From Leguminivora glycinivorella (Eukaryota > Arthropoda > Insecta > Lepidoptera > Tortricidae), in contig NC_062975.1 in the NCBI RefSeq assembly GCF_023078275.1, positions 26,353,085-26,417,084 of the forward strand: a stretch of 64,000 bases of DNA, given 5' to 3'. The translations under genes and the position numbers were made by a program. The notes beneath the pieces were generated by a model. It did no database searches, was not told where the DNA came from, and was given only the letters and a program-made list of their open reading frames with translations. Shown here piece by piece: positions 1-12,208 of the stretch. Positions within the stretch are counted from its first letter, which is position 1. Each line of letters starts with the position of its first letter.

Positions 1-387
1 TACGCGCCATGTAGCGGAATTTCATTAAAACTATTTTCTTCATAGTCATCATACTATACTGAACTGTCACTCCATACATCAGAATAACAGCGCACTCCTG
101 CCTGACAATAGTTATTTATATTTCTGGTCAGGCTTTAGTTTCTTAACCATACTTACCATATCCAACGCGATCAATGTTATTTTCACCAAATCTAATGGCA
201 ACAGCTGAGACTGTTTCCTCACCTTTAATTGATTGGCCTCAATGGCCACTGCGTAAGAGTCGTTAGAGGTGCACATTGAATTAGAGCACACAAATATTAT
301 TTCAGTAGTTGCCTAATATCAAGGACGATAGATACCGGGACTGACAAAGCCCATACAAAAGTTTACCTCTGAAATGTCCCATACATT

Positions 388-552
388 TCCGAGCGATTAT
401 TTCCGAAAAAATTAACAATATCAAAAAATGTTAGTAGTAAACCCCTATTCATTTTTTAATACCTATCCAACAATAGGTATATCACACGTCAGGGTTGAAA
501 TGAAAAAAAAATCTCTCCCCACTTTACGTGTAGGGGGGGCAGGCACCCTAAT
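388..552 (-). repeat. Fragment of the GTCC-containing repeat family (internal part)
   Basis: The reverse complement matches the internal part of the repeat at 16660-16815 closely, through the AAAGTGGGG block, the ATTTCAACCC(T)GACGTGTGATAT stretch and the GGAAATAATCGCTC end. It lacks the GTCC microsatellite and both ends, so it is a decayed fragment of that family. Confidence 0.7.
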
Positions 553-560
553 AATGTTCT

Positions 561-1297
561 CATGCAATGATTAGTTGGTTTCGATTTAGCTTAATATATT
601 TTTTGTTCTTATTTATGGTGTCTGTATTTAGCTCTGCCGTGAAAAATATTTAAAGAAATAAGGAGGCCGTTTCATCATCGCCACCAGTACAAAACAAGGT
701 CCCACGTAAGAAGAAAATAAACATCGACGACTTCGATACAGGCACAAGCTTCATGAATTTTAGGCTGTGTGGAAGTAGCAAGTCTTCAAACCTAGCTTAT
801 TAAATTGTCATTCTCTAAAACCATGCTTTAATTTTCTACAAATATTAACGCGAAACGAAACCCAGTACTCTCTGTCCCGATTATACATGACGTCGGCACA
901 TTATTGCCATATGAAAACGATTTGTAGCGACACTCTTCCAGGGTCAAATAAAAACTTGTCAGGCTTTAGTTACTAAAAAAAATCCGGATTTAATCCGGAG
1001 TTCGGATTTTGCCCTAAAAATAATCCGGAAATCCGGATTTTATATTATTGCAATCCCTAGGTATAACCCAATCCTTTCAGAAAATATTTACTTTATCACA
1101 AAATTATTTTAAACTTTCTTTTTGACATCGAAAAGGCTTTAGTTTTTTACATACCGAATAACTTTATTTCGGTATCATGATTCCTTTTAAGATAATTACA
1201 TTATGTATAAGGTAAGGAATAATATTTAGAATACCTAAAATATGACAAATTTGCATTCTATTCAAATCAGTACGAGTATACTTCACGGAGTCCAAAA
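561..1297. other. AT-rich stretch without genes; TCCGGA cluster at 981-1041
   Basis: No coding signal is visible. Positions 981-1041 hold several copies of the short palindrome-like motif ATCCGGA within 60 bases. A stray copy of the motif GTCAGGCTTTAG lies near 958-972 and another near 127-139; both resemble the end of the TIR element at 12209-12790. Confidence 0.5.
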
Positions 1298-1339
1298 CTA
1301 TACGCAAATCAGAAGTCCAAAACTAGAGAAATATAGATA

Positions 1340-1935
1340 GAGACTATAGAGAGCGATTGCGGGCGCCGGTCGGCTCGAGCGCGAGTACTTGCGCCGCCGG
1401 CGTACGCGTCTGTGTGCGTGCGCCACGCGCACACACAACTTTACTATACAGGGCCTCTCTGTGGGTTCCGCCCCCGTCAACGCGACGGCGATAAAGACCT
1501 AAAAATCTGAATTCGTGCTTGCCTCCTGTATCGTCTTAATCCTTTAATGATTCCGTTAACGTGAAACTTTAAGTAGACAGGTTTTATGAAGACAATTGGC
1601 CGGTGAGCCCTACAATTTTAAAATTTGCCGCCCTTTATACATGGTGTATATTCTATGCTGTTTCTTCCTATCCTAATAGTTTCAATATCAAGCATACACT
1701 ATCACTGCACGTTCGCTGTTTATACGCCGAAAGTTGCAACTCAAGTAAATGAAGTAAACAAAACAAACAACCTACCTTCACCTTCATTGCCGGCCGCGGC
1801 CGGCCGGCTAACCGAAACAGAAATATACATGAACTTCCTGTGAAAAAGAGACAGCGAAAGGCGGCTCGTGCGTCGGCGAAAACGCTCGGCTCCGGCGCTC
1901 GCTACAGTCGCTATACCTACTCCCGCGCGGCTCGG
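1340..1935. other. Two GC/CpG-rich patches in AT-rich DNA
   Basis: Positions 1350-1490 and 1785-1935 are rich in CG dinucleotides (CGCGC, GCCGGCCGCGGCCGG), unlike the flanks. Such patches can mark a promoter or 5' exon, but no start codon with a persuasive frame or splice context is seen. Remnants of GC-rich repeats are equally possible. Confidence 0.35.
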
Positions 1936-1987
1936 AACGAAATAATATTGGTTTTAGGAACGCTAAAATTCTGTTCGTTCATTTAAA

Positions 1988-2200
1988 CGTTACTGTAAGG
2001 AACTGTTCTTTGAGGGAACGAAATAAGAACCGAAACCGAAATTATTTTGTTCCCACTGAACAAAATTTATAATGAACCGTTCGTTTAGGGAACGATATAA
2101 GAACCGTAACCGAAATTATTTTGTTCCCATTGAACAAAATTTATAGGTAACGGTTTAAGAACGATATCAAATGGTATTTGGGAACGGGTTCCGATCCCTG
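1988..2200. repeat. Tandem repeat, period about 74 bp
   Basis: A unit that opens with AGGGAACGA(A/T)ATAAGAACC and contains TTATTTTGTTCCCA and GAACAAAATTTATA occurs twice, at 2013 and 2087, with a partial copy on each side. Differences between the copies are few. No coding potential. Confidence 0.75.
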
Positions 2201-3220
2201 GACTTATGTGTTTTGCAAGTCCCATTTTTTGTCTAACTATTAACAATTTTTTTGCTATTGTTGGTGTAGAGTTGGTGTAGAACCTATTAATTTAAAGTGC
2301 TTAAACGATTTATGTTTTATTTAATAATTAGCCTATATACTTGATTACCTATACTACTTCATAAGCAGCAGTGTTTTTGTCTTCATTACCTTCAAAATAT
2401 GTATTTTTTATTACTACTTATTTTAAGCATGTTTGTTGTATAGTTGTGGACATCTGTTATTGGCTATGTTGCCTATGTTTATGGTCACTTCTGTTTTGCA
2501 TTTCTTTTTGTATCGCTGTTGATGCCCCAAATAAGTAAATTAAAGTAATGTTTTGTGTCGGTATATACGGGCCCACTCTGTATAAAACTCCATATGCCGC
2601 TCTGCTTATCTGACCTTCGCGATGACATGTTTATGGTTATTGGGCATCTCTTAAATTATACTTTCTAAATTTTATGTAACGTGAACTGTTGGCTGGCGGG
2701 TTAGATTGGTAACAATTCTTTATTTGTCTGGAAATATGGCACCTGTCAATTTATTATGACACGAAATACTTGTCAAAAATCTGGGTCTTATACTCCAAGC
2801 AGGTTCACCTGGTTCATGTCTTTCTTATTTTGAAATCAACGCCTAAACAAGCCTCATTTTCTTATCGAATTAATGTAGATTCGCATGAGATAATATCGTT
2901 TTAATTTAAATTATCTTGTAATAATTACTTATCTGAAAAATAGGCAATTTGTATTATGTTGCTAAACCATTTGGCTAGCGATTAGGTACGTCGATATTTT
3001 CTGCGACCTAATAAATACGTCCTTTATGTACAGTTTCCCATGCCCATCAAAATTTTACCCTGTAGTAGTTGAGTCTGTTCACTCAACTCAGATCACCTGG
3101 GTGAATTAAACATACATACATACAATCACGCCTTTTTTTTCTCAATACAATCACGCCTGTATCCCGTCAAGGGGCAGAGCACATGAACCTACTAAAGTCT
3201 CAGTGCAAAGCCGCAAAGGC
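2201..3220. other. AT-rich stretch, no gene; stray TIR end at 2569-2585
   Basis: No coding signal. GGCCCACTCTGTATA at about 2571-2585 matches the terminal bases of the 351-bp elements at 13337 and 13788, so it is probably a lone end of that family. A small stem (TTGAGT/ACTCAA) lies near 3068-3087. Confidence 0.45.
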
Positions 3221-3224
3221 GTTG

Positions 3225-3375
3225 AATGAAAACGAAAATGGTGACAAAATTGTGACATGGCAGTGACAGGTTGCCAGCCTCTCGCCTACGCCACAATTTA
3301 ACCCCCAATCGCACACTCGACTTCTACGACACCCACGGGAAGATAGGGGGTGATGAAATTCTTATCCCTTCACCA
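3225..3375 (+). repeat. Dispersed repeat family A, copy 1
   Basis: Contains GCCAGCCTCTCGCCTACGCC, a CGACTTCTACGACACCCACG block and GGTGATGAAATTCTTA. The same ordered blocks recur at 6325-6440 on the plus strand and at 4010-4190 on the minus strand. Non-coding; class unknown. Confidence 0.65.
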
Positions 3376-3469
3376 CACGGGCTAATTAAAACTATATAAA
3401 TACACTTAGTTCACATATACCGTCTCAGATTACGGGATACATTTGTAAATATGTGACTTTATAAAGATA

Positions 3470-3572
3470 AAGGGACCTTCTTGTCGACGGCGCTTACGTC
3501 CCGCGGCGTCGTATTTGTACACGAACATCGCTCATAATGTCGTAAGCGCCATCGACAATATTTAAGGTCCCT
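3470..3572. mobile_element. Short hairpin MITE
   Basis: Inverted arms of about 30 bp: the left arm starts AAGGGACCTT and ends GACGGCGCTTACG; the right arm is CGTAAGCGCC followed by AAGGTCCCTT. The enclosed 40 bp are GC-rich. The structure fits a very short non-autonomous DNA element, but no clear target duplication is seen. Confidence 0.6.
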
Positions 3573-4009
3573 TAACAGGGTGTCCGGTAATTAATGGACA
3601 ATCTTTTAACCACCAAGAGGGCACCTTATACTGGTCCAGAAAATCGACTTTAAGGTTTAGTAAAAGTCACCTGGTTTTCGAGATTTTCACACTTTTAAAA
3701 ATTTTAATGGATATTGAATAGAATTTTAATACTGCCTAAAATGACGGGCACCCGGTAGACAATATCACATATATCCAGTCTATCGTTAGGTACCTAATTA
3801 CCTATATAGCACACCTATGTATGTATATAAAACCATACCAGCTGCTTCCTTATTCGTTATTGAAAGCAGAAAATAAGATGATTAAATAGAAAACATCCTT
3901 GGAAGTTAGCGATATGTGCACTGACAAAGAGCATTAGAGATATCGCGTAGGCGTCAGAACTACTGGCGAGGTACACTCAGCTGGATTGCCTATTAAAATA
4001 ATTTAATAA

Positions 4010-4290
4010 ATAATCATACCTATCGGTAGAATTAATAAAATATCCCCCTCGTGTGATCCCGTGTGTTGACGGGTTAAGAATTTCACCACCCCTTTTCTTG
4101 CCGTGGGTATCGTAGAAGTCGATTGTGGGGTAGGAGTTAAAATGTGGAGTAGGTGTCATGTCACAATTTTGTTTTCTTTCAATCCAATTAGTGGCACTGA
4201 AAGTTGAGTAGTTTCATGTGCTGCTCTGCCTACCCCTTTATGGAATACAGGAGTGATTGTATGTACGTATACCTCTCTTTCCAAGTCATT
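4010..4290 (-). repeat. Dispersed repeat family A, copy 2 (longest)
   Basis: The reverse complement shows AAAATTGTGACATG, then the CGACTTCTACGATACCCACG block, then GGTGGTGAAATTCTTAACCC, in the same order as at 3225 and 6325. The 4200-4290 part (GCTCTGCCTACCCC...GGAATACAG) is also seen in degraded form at 47915-47960. Confidence 0.6.
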
Positions 4291-4299
4291 AACAGTGTC

Positions 4300-5220
4300 A
4301 AATGGGCGTCTACGTGTTGGCTTTGGCTCCGCACGTGCATACCTACCAAAGATCCGGGACATCATAGTTCAGGGATGAGAAAGACATACTTAAATCATCC
4401 GATGCTGCTCACATTTTTCAGGCACTTATAACCGTTCCCTTGTGGATTGCATGCAGATATTGAAGTTTTTCTAACAGTTATTTTTGAATAGGTAATTATG
4501 ACAAAACCAAAAGAATACAATGCCAATGTAACCTCTCTGAGCCTGGGTTTTATTATAATTAGTGTCAAGAACTTGCAGATGATATTCAAAATAAAATTAC
4601 ATAAGTTAGAAATAAAGTTTCGTAGATATAATTAGATCCGAGTGTACATCGGCATGGCGGTACCAGCATGACACGTGTCGCGAGGAATGCCGCCGGCAGG
4701 AATGCGACGTACATAGCCTACCTAGCCTCACGCACACTAGGTGCAATAGGTACCAATACCTAAGCACCAATGGCATTGCAATATTTTGAATATGTTTTTG
4801 ATTTTACAGAACGACGTAGTTATATAACCTAAGTGCCTAAGCCTTTCTCACTTGCAAGACCGTATGCCGACCATAGGAAATTGCCAGGTAAGTAAAGGCA
4901 ATCAATGTCTCGGAATATTTAACAAAATCTTTTATTTAGAACCCTGAAAATCAAAACAAAGAGTTTGACAGTCAAGTGGGGTCATGGGTCTTTCCGCGTT
5001 ATGGCAGTATTTTGACAATTTCATACTAACACAGGCACTATTTTATACGAAAGTGACTGCTATTGATTTAAGCCAAAAGGAAAGACTAAACCTAATGGTT
5101 ATATTATGTATGTTGTCAATAATAAATGCTTCCTTTTTATCAAAAACGATTGTTAATCAGCTCTATGTAAGATCTTAAAACCTCAATGTTATAAAGCTGT
5201 TTACAACTCTTCAGATATCA
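4300..5220. other. No gene seen
   Basis: AT-rich sequence with no reading frame showing recognisable protein features and no clear repeat structure. Confidence 0.4.
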
Positions 5221-5227
5221 TGAAATA

Positions 5228-5400
5228 AAACTATGGAAACGGATTAAATCGCGTATAATGAATTTAAAATACATCCCGACGTTTCGAACTCTTTACAGCG
5301 TTCGTGGTCAATGGGTGTGTGACTGAGGAAAAATTAAAATGTGCAAAAGCTACCCACTTACAAGAAATATTAACGAACCATGACCACAAATAATATAGAT
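5228..5400. repeat. Probable dispersed repeat with ACGTTTCGAACTCTTTACAG block
   Basis: The stretch around 5277-5310 has the look of a common lepidopteran interspersed repeat, possibly the terminal part of a retroelement. This is a recollection of pattern; there is no second copy in the window to support it. Confidence 0.3.
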
Positions 5401-6320
5401 TTCTAAGGCAGGTTCACACACTATTAATAAAGCCAGTTATACAATATTCAAAAAATTTACAATTACTCTGTTAAAAAATAATTAACCAATTAATCTACAC
5501 AAAATTGACAAAGAAACAAACTGCAAATGTCCAACACCATACAACACAAATGCCTCACAGCCTTCTACTTTTAATGAATACTTTCGGCAATCATTGGTCC
5601 AAATATTCGGCTAATTTTGATTGACAATAAATCCTTGCATACCTTACTAATGCTCCGTTTGTATGTAAATGTTATTAAATAAACTACTACGGAAGTGGGT
5701 TAAGGCCGGAGGGTCTCCGGTAGTATCGAAAATCGACTACATTTTCTTGTGTGCATCTCAGTCACATTATACTAGACCGATAGAGATAGGAATAGAATGC
5801 CGTGGTAAGTGGTAGTTGTTTGGCTAATGTGAAGTTTTTGTGGCGATATAAATAGTAATTTTAGTTTGCTGATGTTGAAAGTTGATTGAGTTGTTGTGGC
5901 CGATTTGTAGGTTGTTAGGAATATTGCAGTAATGGCTTGTTTGTTTATGTCAAGCACTTTGAGCTTAGGCGTGAAGTTCTTACGTGTTTAGCTATTTTTG
6001 ATTACAGCTGATATTATGAATACTAGGAGTAGCAGTAAAACACTTTGTACCAGAACACACACAAGAAAAAGAGCTTATCACTAATACAAAGGCGAACTTA
6101 TCCCTTTAAGTTAAGAGATATTTTCCAGTTAACCTTTGAGCAATTGATGGAGAATTGGAGAACTCAAAGTCAAAGTGGTATTAATTTTTATTTTTGAATG
6201 TCTAAAAAAACTATTCCAAAACTGTTTTTCCAAAAGGGGTAGATAAAGCAAATGAAAATGCTCAAATTTTTGTACCATTCCTATTAGCCATTGGGTTGAA
6301 ATAAACTGAAATTGTAACAT
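5401..6320. other. No gene seen
   Basis: AT-rich non-coding sequence; no inverted or tandem repeat of note found. Confidence 0.4.
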
Positions 6321-6324
6321 CGCA

Positions 6325-6440
6325 GTGGCAGACTGCCAGCCTCTAGCTTACGCCACAATTGAATTCATATCCCACGGTCGACTTTTACGACACCCACACG
6401 AGGAAAGGGGGTGGGGAAATTCTTAACCCTTGGCCGAGGA
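6325..6440 (+). repeat. Dispersed repeat family A, copy 3
   Basis: Shares GCCAGCCTCTAGCTTACGCC, the CGACTTTTACGACACCCACA block and GGGGAAATTCTTAACCC with the copies at 3225 and 4010. Non-coding. Confidence 0.6.
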
Positions 6441-6554
6441 AGTAGTCTTTATCAATATGATATTTTTGCAATTTTGGTACTTCTATAACGACTGCTGATA
6501 AATTTACATACGCAGAGTCAGGTTCTTAAACTGAGCATCATTAACAACTAACTG

Positions 6555-9500
6555 ATATCGTCCCATTAATGCAAATACCGACTAAGTGACTTTTTGATGA
6601 AATCGAGTTTTTAGCACCTATAGAATAAGGTTTTCAAGGGCTACAATATGTTAAAACCCATGTATTGATACGACGCTGCATTCAAAAGATAGCTGTCGCA
6701 TAAAGTTACTTAATGGTCAATTTTTTGCATTTTAAACTGCCAGAATGTGATATGAATATTTAATATAAACTTTTATGCTTTATCCGCCAAGTAGAACATT
6801 TTAATGGTGTATAGTGTTTTTTTGCATTTAAACATTTTGTTAAAGTAGCCATCTTATGTTCTACAAAAAAGTTTAATGTGTACATATTTGATTTTTGCAA
6901 ATAAAACTATCAACAAAATTATTTATTTTAAGCCAGGCTAAATACACCAAATGTCTTTAAGATGTTTTTCCAGAAGATGTTTGTTTACAAACATCAGCAA
7001 TGTCATACTACCAAAAAGTTGTATAGGGACTATAATTGGTTTTGCATGTGATGTGACGAAGGAAAGGATAACGGTCTATTACTGCAAATACCGACTATGT
7101 GTAAATAGGCGATTTTGAGATAATGCGGTTTTAAAGTTTGAAGGCACGTTTTATATGAAAACATGAAGAAATGTACGTTATGTGTATGGCATTTTAAAAC
7201 CTATATTTTTTTGTTTATTACTTTGTCGTATATATATTCAGAATGTATTTAGTTGACGATCAAATACGATTTAATGAAACAGTCGAATACCTACTTAGTT
7301 GGTTTTTCCTGTAGAAATAAATGTTTGCATATTTCTCTTCTTTATACATATAACCCATTGTTTGTCTTAAATTAAGCTTCGTTTTTCATATGATGTTTTC
7401 GTGATTAGCAAAAAGTGCGTTGAGAACCTCCTCCGTTTTTTTTAAATCGGTTAAAAATACACTAACACAAACGGTTTAAGCTGAAGGAATCGAATTTAGT
7501 GTAATTTTATGTTTCATAACTTCGATGACCGTTACTAAATTACAGTGTTACATTTAAATCAAATCTTTTTTGCCACTTCACCGACTGGTAAATGCTCTCT
7601 TAGTTCTTCGAAAACGGACGAGGGAGTTGCATTTTATCGACAAAATCTTGTGGTTTGCATTAGTGCAAGGTTATTTCATACTAATTTTAATTTGGTAACC
7701 TAAGCTGGTTGGCAAATAACCTTAAATTAACCTTTGAATTACGATAGATAATACAAATCGGTTCAGACGTCTGTGAGTAATCGCATAACATGTATCGTTG
7801 TTTTAACAACTCGAAGTGGAATTGGCCTACGAAACTAAATTCACTGCGCCAAAGTCACTGTATTGTAGACGTAGGTAGATGATATTCTTATTATTAATAA
7901 AATAGTGATAAAGTTATTAAACGTCATCTTCATCGCTGTTGATTCCCATACAGCGACATCTAGCATCTATTTTTAACGCCTTACCAGGTGAGCGTCGAAT
8001 CGAGCCCTGCATACATTTACAATGAACGGTGAATCCGATTCGACGCGTCGCTAATGGACGTAGTTTTATAAGAAATTCAGAAGGCGGTTAAGTTCATGTC
8101 GAGATCTGGATGTAGCACAAGGCAAGGAAATCAATGCCACAAATTGAACTCCTGTTCAGTAGAACCACCTCAAACCTCGTAACGTATCATACCATATTTC
8201 TATCTCGGTCTAAAGCTCGATAAACAACTAGCTATCTCTGCGTTCAAGAAAATGGACTTACGCAGACGTTTTGACAAAGGTATCATAACTAAATAGTACC
8301 ATGAGTGCTTCCAATCACTTAATACCTAGTTAGTCTAGCATTGTCAGCCGTGTTACGGATGTGTTTGTATCGAATTCCACCAGCGATGAAGATGTTGTTT
8401 TTTATCACTCTTGCGCAGTAAGTGTGCAATCGCACGCAGGCGTATCAGGAGTAAAAGAAAAAACTTTTTCCCAAGGGAGTGTTTAAATTTGTATTTTGGA
8501 CTACCATAAATACTTTTTTATCTTTTTATTGCAAGTGTGATGAAAAACACTGCGTGTAACTGGGGGCGTAAGAATATTGCAAACATGATTGCTTTAAATC
8601 GCCCCAGAAACCTATGTAATTACCGTTACAGATTACTTTTTCTTACTTATTACTTCATCTACGCCTACATTTTAGTGACTTTGGCGTAAATGATTACTAG
8701 AAAACTTTAAATAAACTATTACTTCAGGTTATTGTGCGTACAAAAACTATTTACCTATATTAAATGTAACAGTGTAGATAGTGAAATTTTGAACATAAAT
8801 TATGGCGGACTTCGGATTGCTGAGACAGTGAACTAGTATGTAGTAAGTACCTATGCATATTATGCTAATTACCCAAAAACGCATTAACCGATTTGTAAAA
8901 TTCTTTTTGTGATTTCAAGAGAATGCTATTGCGTTACTTCTTGTTAAATTTTACTGAAATAGTTTAAAGTATTTTGTGAAAAATCTCCTAAAACCGGTTG
9001 AAGAGGATTTTTTTCAAAAAATTTTTTTTGATAATAATCCTTCAAAACCTCAAATAAAGTATTATTAATGATTAGTAATGTTAAAAAACTTTTTATTACA
9101 AATGTACAACTTTAATTACCAATGATAAGTGAAGTTTTGTAACATAAAATTAGAGCAGCTATACTTCCTGCAGCTAAAACCGCCTATGTCATTGAGAATA
9201 TTTAATATATTTTGAAATAAGTTCAAAACTTTTGTATATTTTTCTTTTTTTTGCAAATCATTAGTAAAGTGTATGAAAAGCAAAGCTTAATCAAAGGGAA
9301 ACACTGCTTTATATGTATTAATAAAAGAAATATACACATTTTTATTTCTACAGGAAAAACCAACTAAGTTTGCTACTATTTTTTTTAAATCGTAGTTTTA
9401 TCGGCAATCAAACACAGCCTGGATAATTTTTACGATTAAGTATTAAACAAGACAATACGGGCTGTAGAATGCTGTATACAAATAGTAATTTTTTTCATGT

Positions 9501-9594
9501 TTTCATAAGAAATCGTACCTTCAAACATTAAAATCGCATTATCTCAAAATCACTTTTTTGCACATAGTCGGTATTTGCAGTAAGGGGACGATAT
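6555..9594. mobile_element. Large element with long imperfect inverted arms, non-coding
   Basis: The left end ATATCGTCCCATTAATGCAA (6555) is mirrored by the right end, whose reverse complement begins ATATCGTCCCCTTACTGCAA (9594). A second inner copy of the end sits at 7071, and from there the arms keep matching inward: TGAGATAATGCG, ATGAAAACATGAA, GTTGGTTTTTCCTGTAGAAA, and further in the CAGTGACTTTGGCG block (7848-7864 against 8670-8690). The arms may therefore run to about 7900 and 8640. No transposase frame is visible in the 3 kb. It is best read as a foldback or long-TIR non-autonomous DNA element of unknown superfamily. No clean target duplication is seen. Confidence 0.6.
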
Positions 9595-9769
9595 AATGAT
9601 GGCAAATCTGGCACGACAACCATATTTTAATTTTTTCTAAATGTCACCACTACGGATCCTTTTTCTTCAACTGACAAAGTATTAACTTTAAAAAAAATCT
9701 AGGGTAGGTACCTTAATATTGAGTTGTTTTTTTTTTTAATAATTTTGCCTTATCTATTTTTATTAACTT

Positions 9770-9995
9770 CCGACGCAGAAACGACGGGGTGTTATAAGTT
9801 TGACGTGTCTGTCTGTCTGTACGTCTGTTTGTCTGTCTGTCTCGCGAAGCTCTCGAACGGATGAACCGATTTTGATTTCGTTTTTTTTGTCTGAAAGCTG
9901 AGTTAGTCGGGAAAGTTCTTAGCCATGTTTCATGAAAATCGGCCTACTATGTCGCGGTCGGGGGTTTTTTCAAAATTTTAATTTTGTGGTTATTA
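9770..9995 (+). repeat. Dispersed repeat with GTCTGTCTGT microsatellite
   Basis: Begins TTAACTTCCGACGCAGAAAC, runs into a GTCT/GTCTGT microsatellite at 9808-9842, then GAACGGATGAACCGATTTTG. It fits a common lepidopteran interspersed repeat with an internal microsatellite; that family assignment is from memory of the pattern, and only one copy is in this window. Confidence 0.5.
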
Positions 9996-10177
9996 TCTTT
10001 TTTTCATTATATTATAGTTAAGATAATAAATCTAATTAATGTTTATTATTCCATTTTTTTTGCCGTCCTTAGTGGTCGACCACACAACGCCATTTTTGTC
10101 CACCATAACTCCCGTCCCATAACTCCGTTCGACAGGACCAAATTGCGCGCGCAAACATAATGTTGTTTGTGTGACAG

Positions 10178-10711
10178 CTAGTGGTGTGCGCTGGGAATAT
10201 TCCCGGAAAAAAATATAATTCAAAAGTAGTTGGAGCAGATTTTTTTCCAATTTGTTTGAAACATCAGCTCAAGTTATATTTCGTCAATGTCATCAAAAAA
10301 TTATCAGGAAATAATATATTAATAATTATGTAATTGATTATCAATTTTTAAAAGTTACCTATATAATTCTTGCTATTTTTTATGTCCATAGAAGTTGGGA
10401 TCCATCAAATGCTGTCATTGCCATAGTTGCATTTTAAGACACTGGATTATAATATTATGGAAGGTACGAATTAAATTAAATGTTCGTATTTCTAAAACTT
10501 AACGTTATTGTTACTTTTTTCACTACAAAAAAAAATGTATACTATAATAATTATAACTGAGTATTTTCAGTAATACATTTTTAAGTATTATGTTTAGTTA
10601 TATGAAAGTCTAACTAAAAGTACTAAAATTTAAATCGATAAATTATTGTATACTTAAACATCAATCAATATTCCCTAATATTCCCAGGAACGTAGAATCT
10701 GACAACACTAG
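10178..10711. mobile_element. hAT-like non-autonomous element (tentative)
   Basis: The termini are CTAGTGGTGTGCG...GGGAAT on the left and ATTCCC...CAACACTAG on the right, giving imperfect TIRs. The flanks TGTGACAG and GTTGACAG agree at six of eight positions, compatible with a decayed 8-bp hAT target duplication. The interior is AT-rich and non-coding. Confidence 0.45.
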
Positions 10712-11233
10712 TTGACAGCCCTACCGGCCGGTGTAGGTTATGAAGCGTCTCGTTATCTATGCTTTATTATTCGGTTAGGGGTGTCACACTTTAATAAGAT
10801 AGCTGAATTACAAGCTGTCAATATGCAAAAGGTGTTATTTATTACATTTCAGCGGTGTTTGTTATTTATAAACGGGCAGGAAAGAAAGTTAACTGGAGAG
10901 TAACAAATATATGTGAATACATAATTAACTCCTAGTTTTATTTATAATGAAATAAGTACCTACTTTTCCCCCTTTTTCGCCACTACTGATACCTCTAAAC
11001 TACGTACTAGCGCCTAGATGGCTCGGTTCTTAAACATTCCTATTTTTTAAATTGCATACTTTTGTGAGTGTGAATGAGCTTAAATTATGTGTACATGTTC
11101 GTTAACAACATAAACAAAACTGCAAGTTAATAAAAAGATGCGCCATCTATCATTCCACCATATCATTGGAAAAACGAAGCCTAGGAAGATCTTAGGAAAC
11201 TAGGCTCTTCATTTGAAGCATAGGGCGATCTAA

Positions 11234-12172
11234 GGACTGTATCGTTAAGTATAAGGACAAAACAAACCTCGTCTAAATGTTGACATGTGCATAATTTTGT
11301 ATTATTATGTTCCGAGAGTATGATCTTAAGGTATTGGTAAGTACTATTTGATATAAGAAGGTCTGATATTTTTTTTATTTTAGGGACTTTATGGTACTTT
11401 CATTAAGGTCTAGCAAATAAATTTCGGACAACCCCTATCTGGCTTAATTTGAGAATATTTCAATGACTCTTTGTACGATTTCACTAAACAAAGGTTAATA
11501 TGCTGCCAAAATATATTCTTTAAGAGTCGTCTCCATGGTTTTTCCAATTGTGTACTTGTAGAATAAATGCGGCGAAGTTATATAATTTAAAAAAACGCAA
11601 TTTTGAGCAACGTTCCGGATTGCCGTAAATTTTTGATGCTAGCAGGATGAGAGAAACAGATAAAAAAATTAGCCATAGGCCAAAGTCTAATTGACATTCA
11701 TGGTGTTTGAACAGTGCTTAAACCAGATCGATATAAACAATGTATGATAGTCAAATTCGACATCAAAGTCGGAGTTAGAGTAAGCACCATGCCACATTCT
11801 CTAAATGGCCGCCATACACAGATCCTGAACTATATTTTTTTAAATAACAGTGGCTAGACTATGTCCAGATATTCTGCTTTGTGGATCATGTGTCGTTGAG
11901 GTTCGCACCATACAATTTTTTTTCGCAATCGTATCGTCTTTTACGCACTTTGTGAATTTTCTAGTAGCATTTGTCCGGAATCGTAATTGGTACTCGGGAG
12001 GACTAAGTCAATACTGTCTAAACCATATGCTTTACGTCGAGTTTCTAGGACAAAATGTGTACCTTATTATGTGCCTTATTAAGCCCATGGCTTGTTATAA
12101 GAAAAAAATATAATAGCAAATAAATACGGCTACTCAAAGTTGTCTTCATACTTAACGATACAGTCTTTATGG
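11234..12172. mobile_element. TIR element, about 0.94 kb, decayed
   Basis: The left end GACTGTATCGTTAAGTATAA is matched by the right end, whose reverse complement is GACTGTATCGTTAAGTATGA; the match extends through GACAA for about 25 bp. The interior has no intact transposase. It fits a Tc1/mariner-size defective transposon, but the superfamily cannot be proven from what is visible. Confidence 0.55.
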
Positions 12173-12208
12173 TGCTGGGGACCAAGATCTACTTTGCATT
12201 GTCACAAG

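Noticed and set aside
9770..9842. Stand-alone GTCT microsatellite
   Set aside because: It is part of a longer repeat with conserved-looking flanks, so it is annotated there.
10032..10250. 72-codon minus frame
   Set aside because: It overlaps the end of the hAT-like element and has no recognisable features.
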